A model generated the notes under the pieces. It saw nothing but the letters and a program-made list of their open reading frames with translations. It was not told where the DNA came from and did not search any database. 64,000 bases of DNA, taken from contig NZ_CP036273.1 of the NCBI RefSeq assembly GCF_007747215.1, forward strand, positions 2,774,322 through 2,838,321, in the 5' to 3' direction. Made by a program: the position numbers and the translations under genes. Positions 58,919 through 64,000 of the stretch are shown here, piece after piece (within the stretch, counting starts at the first letter, position 1; each line of letters begins with the position of its first letter). Source of the DNA: Urbifossiella limnaea. GTDB lineage: Bacteria > Planctomycetota > Planctomycetia > Gemmatales > Gemmataceae.

Positions 58919-59503
58919 ATGATCCTGCTGATCGACAACTACGACTCGTTCACTTACAACCTCGTCCAGCGGTTCGGGGAGATCGACCCGACGCTGCCGA
59001 TGCAGGTCGTCCGTAACGACCAGATCACGCTGGCCGAGATCGAGGCCCAGAACCCCACGCACATCATCCTGTCGCCCGGCCCGTGCACGCCGAAGGAAGC
59101 GGGCATCTGCAACGACGTGTTGGTGCGGTTCGCCCCCACGCGGCCGATCTTCGGCGTGTGCCTCGGCCACCAGTGCATCGGCCACAGCTTCGGCGGTGAG
59201 GTCGTCCGCAACAGCCGCATCATGCACGGGAAGGTGTCGCCGATCTACCACGACGGCAAGGGCGTGTTCGCGGGCATGTCCAACCCGTTCGACGCGACAC
59301 GCTACCACTCGCTGGTGATCCGCCGCGAGACGTGGACGAACCCGGACTTCGAGGTGAGCGCCTGGACGGCCGAAGGGGAGATCATGGGCGTGCGGCACAA
59401 GACGTGGCCGCTGCACGGGGTGCAGTTCCACCCCGAGAGCTTTTTGACCGTCGAAGGGCCGACGATCCTGAAGAACTTCCTGGCGCTGGCACCGGTCCGT
59501 TAA
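58919..59503 (+). CDS. Glutamine amidotransferase of anthranilate / aminodeoxychorismate synthase
   Basis: 194 residues of the TrpG/PabA class I amidotransferase. The nucleophile Cys is in FGVCLGHQCIGHSFGG, and the catalytic His and Glu are in VQFHPESFLTVEG. LLIDNYDSFTYNLVQ opens the protein. It supplies ammonia to TrpE (tryptophan) or PabB (folate); PabA and TrpG are hard to separate by sequence and some bacteria share one. No trpE or pabB is adjacent. It ends with a 4-bp overlap with the convergent GNAT gene. Confidence 0.92.
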   Translation: MILLIDNYDSFTYNLVQRFGEIDPTLPMQVVRNDQITLAEIEAQNPTHIILSPGPCTPKEAGICNDVLVRFAPTRPIFGVCLGHQCIGHSFGGEVVRNSRIMHGKVSPIYHDGKGVFAGMSNPFDATRYHSLVIRRETWTNPDFEVSAWTAEGEIMGVRHKTWPLHGVQFHPESFLTVEGPTILKNFLALAPVR

Positions 59504-59946
59504 GACAGGCTCTTCTCGAACAGCACCATCGTGACGCCGCGGTCGGCGTCGGCCCGGGTGCCGACGATGTCGTAGCCGAGCCCCAGGGCCATGTGCAGCA
59601 TCGGGTGCTGGCTGTTGGGGCATTCCAGCCGCACCGACTCGTAGCCGCGCTCGCCGGCCCACTCCTGAGCCGCTTCGAGCAACTGTGAGCCGATGCCGGC
59701 CCGCCGCGCGTCCGGCAGCACGCCCCACGTCGAGGCGATGAACACCTCGGGCTCCGCCTCGTAGCCGAGGAAGAAGCCGACCGGCCGGTCCTTGATCCGG
59801 GCCACCAGCGGCAGCACGTTGTACCGGCCGAGGCAGCGGCGGCGGAACGTCTCCTCCGTCCGCGTCGGGCGGTACACCTGGTTGTAAAGTTCGACCAGCT
59901 GCGGGAGTTCTTCCTTCTCCAGCACGTCGATCACAGCGTCGGCCAT
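59500..59946 (-). CDS. GNAT-family N-acetyltransferase
   Basis: 148-residue acetyltransferase. The acetyl-CoA-binding motif A is VLPDARRAGIGSQLLEAAQEWA (the R/Q-x-x-G-x-G/A type, RAGIGS), followed by YESVRLECPNSQHPMLHMALGLGYDIVGTR, the usual motif B pattern. Acceptor unknown. It is the last gene of a minus-strand group (60851 to 59500) that contains a hypothetical protein and the acidic/poly-Arg protein; gaps are 39 and 23 bp. It overlaps the convergent pabA/trpG by 4 bp. Confidence 0.88.
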   Translation of the reverse strand: MADAVIDVLEKEELPQLVELYNQVYRPTRTEETFRRRCLGRYNVLPLVARIKDRPVGFFLGYEAEPEVFIASTWGVLPDARRAGIGSQLLEAAQEWAGERGYESVRLECPNSQHPMLHMALGLGYDIVGTRADADRGVTMVLFEKSLS

Positions 59947-59969
59947 CGGCACGCCCCCGTCCGGCGCAC

Positions 59970-60515
59970 TCAGCGGTGCAGGCCGGAAATGATCTCGTCC
60001 CACGCCGGCACATTCCAGGTGGCAATCAGCTCGCGGAGGACTTCTCCGGCCGTGTCCTCCTCGGCGGGCGACACCACGCCGCCGCCGACCTCCCCGTCGT
60101 CGCCGTCCTCGTCGTCCCCCGCCGGCTCCGCGACGGGCGCCGCCACCACGACCGGCGCCCGGCCGGCGGCCTGATAGCTGGGGGCTGGCTCGTCCGCAAT
60201 GCCGGCGTCGGCAGCGTCTCCTTCGCCCTTCTTCCGACGACGCCGGCGGCGCCGCCGTTTGCGACCGTCGCCCGGTTGCTTGTCGCCGGGGCCTTCTTCA
60301 CCCTCACCCTCACCCTCGACTTCGCCCTCGGCCGCCTCGTCGGCGAGACCTTCGGCGAACTCGGGTTCCTCCTCGACCGGGGTGGCGTGAAGCTCGTGGA
60401 TCGCCTCCGGCTCCTCGACTTCCTCGGGCGGCGAGGCGTCGGCGGCGGAGGCGGTCGGCTTCTGAACGCCGAGTTCGCGGGCGAGGTCGCCCCAGTCGTC
60501 GTCCGGGTCGGTCAT
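59970..60515 (-). CDS. Acidic protein with poly-Arg tract, function unknown
   Basis: 181 residues of mostly disordered sequence. An acidic N-terminal third (EEVEEPEAIHELHATPVEEEPEF) is followed by EGEGEGEEG and a run of nine Arg/Lys (KRRRRRRRRKKGEGD), then a Pro/Ala/Asp-rich part. The C-terminal ~25 residues are ordered: EVLRELIATWNVPAWDEIISGLHR. The charge layout suggests interaction with nucleic acid or a ribosome-associated role, with the Arg run as binding element. I recall this kind of protein as conserved in planctomycetes but of unknown function. It lies between a hypothetical gene and the GNAT gene. Confidence 0.75.
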   Translation of the reverse strand: MTDPDDDWGDLARELGVQKPTASAADASPPEEVEEPEAIHELHATPVEEEPEFAEGLADEAAEGEVEGEGEGEEGPGDKQPGDGRKRRRRRRRRKKGEGDAADAGIADEPAPSYQAAGRAPVVVAAPVAEPAGDDEDGDDGEVGGGVVSPAEEDTAGEVLRELIATWNVPAWDEIISGLHR

Positions 60516-60554
60516 GGGAGGGTTCTTGTCGGTGGGTAAGGTACCGACATCTTA

Positions 60555-60851
60555 TCAGGCCGCCGCCGCCCCGGACACGCCGCCCACCACCCAGGCCCGC
60601 GCCGCGCCGGTCAGCGCGACCTCGACCACCCGGTCCCCGAATTCCGCGCCGAAGCCGCCCGCCAGCGCCTCGGCCAGGGATTCCCCATCCGGCAACTCGT
60701 CGCGCGGGACGAAGTACACGCCGGGGCGGCCGAGTCCGTCCGCGAGTCGATCCCACGACGGGGCGGGGAGGCCGGGAAGGAGTTTACCCAGGAACGCGGC
60801 CACGGCGTCGTCGAGACAGGCCCGCGGCGGGAGGATGTAGAACGTCGCCAT
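60555..60851 (-). CDS. Small cytoplasmic protein, function unknown
   Basis: 98 residues, MATFYILPPRACLDDAVAAFLGKLLPG, with no signal, membrane helix or known motif. The middle contains YFVPRDELPDGESLAEALAGGFGAEFGD. I do not recognise a family. It starts the three-gene minus-strand group ending with the GNAT gene. The start and stop are well placed and the reading frame has normal codon use. The inverted repeat at 60895-60987 lies upstream, 43 bp from the start codon. Confidence 0.6.
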   Translation of the reverse strand: MATFYILPPRACLDDAVAAFLGKLLPGLPAPSWDRLADGLGRPGVYFVPRDELPDGESLAEALAGGFGAEFGDRVVEVALTGAARAWVVGGVSGAAAA

Positions 60852-60894
60852 GCCGCAACGATCGGCCGCGGCGGGGAGGGGAGCGGGGGCAAAA

Positions 60895-60987
60895 GAAGAA
60901 AGCTCACGCAGAGGCGCAGAGCCGCAGAGAAAGAACCGTCACTCCCGTTCATCTCTGCGGCTCTGCGCCTCTGCGTGAGCTTTCTTC
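60895..60987. repeat. Perfect 36-bp inverted repeat overlapping the argA 3' end
   Basis: Arms 60895-60930 and 60952-60987 are exact complements (gaagaaagctcacgcagagg ... / ... gcgtgagctttcttc) with a 21-nt loop. The right arm is read by the argA frame and encodes its last 12 residues; the stop codon TCA/TGA at 60949-60951 is at the loop edge. Related in words to 16202-16268. Confidence 0.93.
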
Positions 60988-62274
60988 GTTGAGCACTTTC
61001 ACCAGCACCTGCGACTTGCGCCCCTGCTGCTCGTACCGGTCGCGCCGGGTCGGCGGCAGGTCGTCCGGCGTGCCCAGCGCAAACCCCGCCTTCTGCACGA
61101 AGTAGTTAATGGCCTGCGTGCTCAGGCAGAACAGCGTGCCGAAGCCCTCCGCCCGCGTCAGGTTCTCGGCGTAGTGGATGAGCTTGAGGCCGATCCCCTG
61201 GTTGGCGTAGCGGTCGTCCACGTACACGCTGGCGATCTCGGCCTTGTTCTCCTCCGGGTACCGAATGAGGGCCGCGCACGCGACCGGGTTGCGGTCCACC
61301 TCGAAGACGTAGAAGTCGGCGATCTGCTTCTCGATGTCCGCCCGCGTCCGCTTCGCCAGTTCCTCCGACTTCACGCCCTGCTGGATCAGGTTGAACACGG
61401 CCCGCACGTCCGACTTTCGGGCCGGGCGGATCGACTGGTACTCGTTCGCGTACACCAGGGTGCCGATCCCCTCGTTCGAGAACACCTCGCCGAGCAACCC
61501 CTCCTGCTCCCGGCCGTCGATGACGTGAACTCGCTCCACGCCCTCCTTGCCGGCGCGGACGGCGTGGCCGAGCTTCGTCAGCGCGTTCGGCGACAGGTCG
61601 GCCTTGTTCCGCTTCAGGTACGCGTCGGCCTCCTCGACGGTGAGCTGCCGCACGACCGCGCCGGCCGTGTTGCGGATGCCGCCCTCGGTGGTGAGGAACA
61701 CGAGCTTGATGGCCCGCAACGATTTCGCCACCTCGACCGCCACCGCGTCGGAGTTGAGGCGGTACGAGTTGCCGGCGCCGTCGCAGCCCAGCGGCGGGAT
61801 GACGGGAATGATGTCGTGTTCGAGCAGCGTTTGAAGGAACACCACGTCGATCCGCTCGACCCGACCCGTGAACTGGTGATCGACGCCGCCGAGAATGCCC
61901 TTCGGGTGCGCGACCACGGCGTTCGGGCAGGTGGCACGCAGGTCGTTCGCCAGCAACCCCTCGAGGATCTCGTGCGTGACGCGGTTCGCGGCCGTGATGG
62001 CCACCTGGAGCGTGTCGCGGTCGGTGATGCCGGTGCCGTCGGTGTCTGAAGGCGGCACGTGCATCCGTTCGGCGTAGCGCTTGATCTGGTGGGCCGCGCC
62101 GTGGACCATCACGACGCGGATGCTCAGGCTGCGGAGCAGGGCGATGTCCAGCAGCAGGTTGGGGAAGTTCTCGTCCTCCACGACCGCGCCGTCGAGCGCG
62201 ATGACGAACACCCGGTCGCGGAACCGGGGGACGTAGCGGAGAATTTCGCGGAACTGCGTCAGCCGCTCACGCAT
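60949..62274 (-). CDS. argA: Amino-acid N-acetyltransferase (N-acetylglutamate synthase, ArgA type)
   Basis: 441 residues. The N-terminal ~290 residues are an amino-acid-kinase fold (VFVIALDGAVVEDENF, HDIIPVIPPLGCDGAG) and the C-terminal ~140 a GNAT domain (RPARKSDVRAVFNLIQQ, RYANQGIGLKLIHYAE). Together they form the classical ArgA layout: acetyl-CoA plus glutamate to N-acetylglutamate, the first committed step of arginine synthesis, with the kinase fold giving arginine feedback inhibition. The last ~12 residues (EESSRRGAEPQR) come from an inverted-repeat arm and are not family-like, so the original end was probably near VKVLN. Start 62274 (MRERLTQFREIL) is normal. Confidence 0.92.
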   Translation of the reverse strand: MRERLTQFREILRYVPRFRDRVFVIALDGAVVEDENFPNLLLDIALLRSLSIRVVMVHGAAHQIKRYAERMHVPPSDTDGTGITDRDTLQVAITAANRVTHEILEGLLANDLRATCPNAVVAHPKGILGGVDHQFTGRVERIDVVFLQTLLEHDIIPVIPPLGCDGAGNSYRLNSDAVAVEVAKSLRAIKLVFLTTEGGIRNTAGAVVRQLTVEEADAYLKRNKADLSPNALTKLGHAVRAGKEGVERVHVIDGREQEGLLGEVFSNEGIGTLVYANEYQSIRPARKSDVRAVFNLIQQGVKSEELAKRTRADIEKQIADFYVFEVDRNPVACAALIRYPEENKAEIASVYVDDRYANQGIGLKLIHYAENLTRAEGFGTLFCLSTQAINYFVQKAGFALGTPDDLPPTRRDRYEQQGRKSQVLVKVLNEESSRRGAEPQR

Positions 62275-62441
62275 CAACGTGGACCCCAAACCCCGTGCCG
62301 TGATGGCTTTCTACAATACACCCGTTGCCCGCCGCGGCGATAGGCCGGGCCGCTGGCCGGCCAAGGCCCGGCCGTGCGAACCCGCCGCCGCGACCCGGTA
62401 CATTACGACACAGATACCCGCCCCCGCCGGAGCTCTCCGCG

Positions 62442-63506
62442 ATGCCTGAGAACGTCGTCATCATCGGGTCCGGCCCCGCGGCCTGGACGGCCGCCATCTA
62501 CGCCGCGCGGGCGAACCTCAACCCGCTGGTCATCCAGGGGAACCCGTTCGACAAGAAGAATCAGGAGAACGGCACCCTGCCGCTCGGGCAGCTCGCCCTC
62601 ACCACCGAGGTCGAGAACTTCCCCAGCTGGCCGGCCGGCGACACCCGCCAGTACCTCAAGACCGCCCTCGACGAGGAAGACCAGCCGTACTGGGTGACGG
62701 CCAACAAGCCGCAGCCGACGCACGGGATCAACGGCCCCGAGCTCGTCGCCCTGAGCCGCAAGCAGGCCGTGAACTTCGGCACCCGCGTCGAGTCGAAGGA
62801 CGTGGTGAAGGTGGACTTCTCGAAGCGCCCGTTCACGCTCACCACGCACGACGGCGAGACGGTGCAGGCCCACACCGTGATTGTGGCGACGGGGGCGCGG
62901 GCGAACTACCTGGGGCTGCCGAGCGAGGACAAGTTCAAGAACAACGGCGTGAGTGCCTGCGCCGTCTGCGACGGGGCGCTGCCGCGCTTCCGCAACAAGC
63001 CGATCGTCGTGGTTGGCGGCGGCGACTCGGCCGTGGAAGAAGCCGGCTACCTGACGAAGTTCGCCAGCACGGTCCACCTGTTCGTCCGCCGCGACGCCCT
63101 GCGGGCGAGCAAGATCATGGCCGAGCGGGCGCTGAAAAACCCGAAGATCGACATCCGCTGGCACACGGCCGTGGACGAGGTACTCGGCGAGGACAAGGCC
63201 GGCGTCACCGGCATCCGGGCGAAGAACCTCAAGACCGGCGAGACGACCGACATGCCGGCGAGCGGCCTGTTCCTGGCGATCGGCCACACGCCGAACGTGA
63301 ACTTCCTCGACGGTCAGCTCAAGTTGAACGAGGGCGGGTACGTGGAGTGGACGACCCTCGGCCGCACCTACACGAGCGTCGAGGGCGTGTTCGCGGCCGG
63401 CGACGTGGCCGACGACTACTACCGGCAGGCGATCAGCGCCGCGGGGACGGGGTGCATGGCGGCGCTGGACGCGGAGCGCTACCTGGGGCACCACGGGCTG
63501 GTGTGA
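62442..63506 (+). CDS. trxB: Thioredoxin reductase
   Basis: 354 residues of the low-molecular-weight bacterial type. FAD-binding [18 protein letters not shown], redox Cys pair C173-A-V-C176 ([10 protein letters not shown]), NADPH-binding [12 protein letters not shown] and the final FAD segment [16 protein letters not shown] are all present. It passes electrons from NADPH to thioredoxin. It is longer than the E. coli enzyme (about 320 residues) because of two insertions, near residues 33-45 and 70-95, in loops of the FAD domain. The start at 62442 is the only Met close to the FAD motif. A perfect 35-bp inverted repeat begins 8 bp after its stop. Confidence 0.95.
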   Translation: MPENVVIIGSGPAAWTAAIYAARANLNPLVIQGNPFDKKNQENGTLPLGQLALTTEVENFPSWPAGDTRQYLKTALDEEDQPYWVTANKPQPTHGINGPELVALSRKQAVNFGTRVESKDVVKVDFSKRPFTLTTHDGETVQAHTVIVATGARANYLGLPSEDKFKNNGVSACAVCDGALPRFRNKPIVVVGGGDSAVEEAGYLTKFASTVHLFVRRDALRASKIMAERALKNPKIDIRWHTAVDEVLGEDKAGVTGIRAKNLKTGETTDMPASGLFLAIGHTPNVNFLDGQLKLNEGGYVEWTTLGRTYTSVEGVFAAGDVADDYYRQAISAAGTGCMAALDAERYLGHHGLV

Positions 63507-63513
63507 TGAGCTT

Positions 63514-63591
63514 GCGAGCGGCCCGCGTGAGCGGGCTGTTCCTGTGCGAACCAATGCGCACAGGAACAGCCCGCTCACGCGGGCCGCTCGC
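63514..63591. repeat. Perfect 35-bp inverted repeat overlapping a gene end
   Basis: Arms 63514-63548 and 63557-63591 are exact complements (gcgagcggcccgcgtgagcg ... ) with an 8-nt loop. The right arm contains the last codons and stop of the convergent Rieske-type gene (stop 63575-63577). It shares the word GCGAGCGGCCCGCGTGAGCGGG with 26257-26294. Confidence 0.93.
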
Positions 63592-64000
63592 CGATCGTTC
63601 GACCCAGCATCTGGTGGAAGTGGTAGCCGCCGTTCTCGCGCTTCACGCTGAACCGCCCCGTCGTGTAGCTGCGGCTGTTCAGCCCGCGCTGCACCTCCTC
63701 GCACACGCCGACATCTTCCGCCTGCACCTGGTCTGCGACGCGCACACTCTCTTCGACAAACTCCGGGTCGGTGCCCGCGGCGAAGTAGAAGTCGAAGACG
63801 ACGCGGCAGCGGTCGGGGCCGAGCGGCAGCACCAGGTTGGTGTCCATTACGCCGCTGTACAGGTTCAGCATCAGGTTCGGCCACACCCACCAGTACGCGG
63901 CCAGGTCGCCGGTGCGGGTGCGGCCGGCGGCCCCGTCACCGGGCGTCAGCGGGCTGCTTTGTAGCACCGTGTTCCCGTCGCAGACGGTGCGGTACTCGCG
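63575..64000 (-). CDS. Rieske-type oxygenase alpha subunit, C-terminal part (5' end outside window)
   Basis: 142 codons are open to the window edge. The visible part is the C-terminal half of the catalytic (SRPBCC) domain of ring-hydroxylating oxygenases: YWWVWPNLMLNLYSG, CRVVFDFYFAAG and the family-specific CEEVQRGLNSRSYTTGRFS ending YHFHQML. The Rieske centre and Fe ligands lie outside the window. The last residues TIGERPA are encoded by the inverted-repeat arm at 63557-63591 and end in TGA. The substrate (choline, carnitine or aromatic) cannot be chosen; the ending is most like the choline/carnitine type. Confidence 0.85.
   Translation of the reverse strand, partial: REYRTVCDGNTVLQSSPLTPGDGAAGRTRTGDLAAYWWVWPNLMLNLYSGVMDTNLVLPLGPDRCRVVFDFYFAAGTDPEFVEESVRVADQVQAEDVGVCEEVQRGLNSRSYTTGRFSVKRENGGYHFHQMLGRTIGERPA

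Overview
The window is a GC-rich stretch of a planctomycete chromosome, most likely from the family Gemmataceae; the genus cannot be told from sequence alone. The reasons are a TIGR02996-type leucine-rich-repeat protein (23146-24483), an 'MTEAEWL...CCRR' family protein (42623-43228), a DUF6800-like small basic protein (25897-26073), a planctomycete-type haem c / WD40 protein (45538-47016), two Cys-type sulfatases, WD40-fused Ser/Thr kinases, and short hairpin-forming repeats in many gene gaps. Genes are densely packed on both strands. No rRNA, tRNA, prophage, transposase or CRISPR-cas locus was recognised.

Layout. 1-5 kb: the end of a response regulator, a secreted sulfatase, thiC, a ThuA-like protein and a small zinc-ribbon-like protein. 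5-14 kb: gltB, a 36-residue membrane peptide, an HtrA-type protease, a DksA/TraR protein and a DHH phosphoesterase. 14-20 kb: two secreted cysteine-rich proteins (one with 22 Cys in 119 residues), serS, a DinB-like protein overlapping citrate synthase, an amidohydrolase and an endonuclease/exonuclease/phosphatase-fold protein. 20-34 kb: a Ser/Thr kinase, a CBS protein, the LRR protein, a GT87-like membrane glycosyltransferase, a Gfo/Idh/MocA oxidoreductase, a dimethylformamidase-like protein, a PP2C phosphatase and a kinase-WD40 fusion. 34-43 kb: a membrane-anchored protein, RNase III, a porin, a CheY-like regulator, an epimerase, a nucleotidyltransferase-HD protein and a large nested palindrome. 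43-53 kb: a tandem GT2 glycosyltransferase, the haem c/WD40 protein, a fabG / P-II / sulfatase cluster, a metallophosphoesterase and transketolase. 53-64 kb: a WD40 protein, an HU/IHF protein, a polytopic membrane protein, a sugar isomerase / small protein / PabA-TrpG operon, an acidic/poly-Arg protein, argA-type N-acetylglutamate synthase, thioredoxin reductase and a partial Rieske oxygenase.

Metabolic content is mostly housekeeping: thiamine (thiC), glutamate (gltB), the TCA cycle (gltA), arginine (argA), folate or tryptophan (pabA/trpG), the pentose phosphate pathway (tkt), redox (trxB), translation (serS) and RNA processing (rnc). Signalling genes (two kinases, PP2C, two receiver domains, P-II, CBS) are scattered among them.

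The most striking non-coding feature is a set of about 20 perfect or near-perfect inverted repeats in gene gaps. Many touch a stop codon, and at argA and the Rieske gene the repeat supplies the last codons and the stop. There is also a 66-bp dispersed repeat in two copies, a nested 48-bp perfect palindrome, and an in-frame hairpin inside a WD40 protein. I read coordinates, motifs and repeats directly; family names come from motif recognition, and no database search was run.
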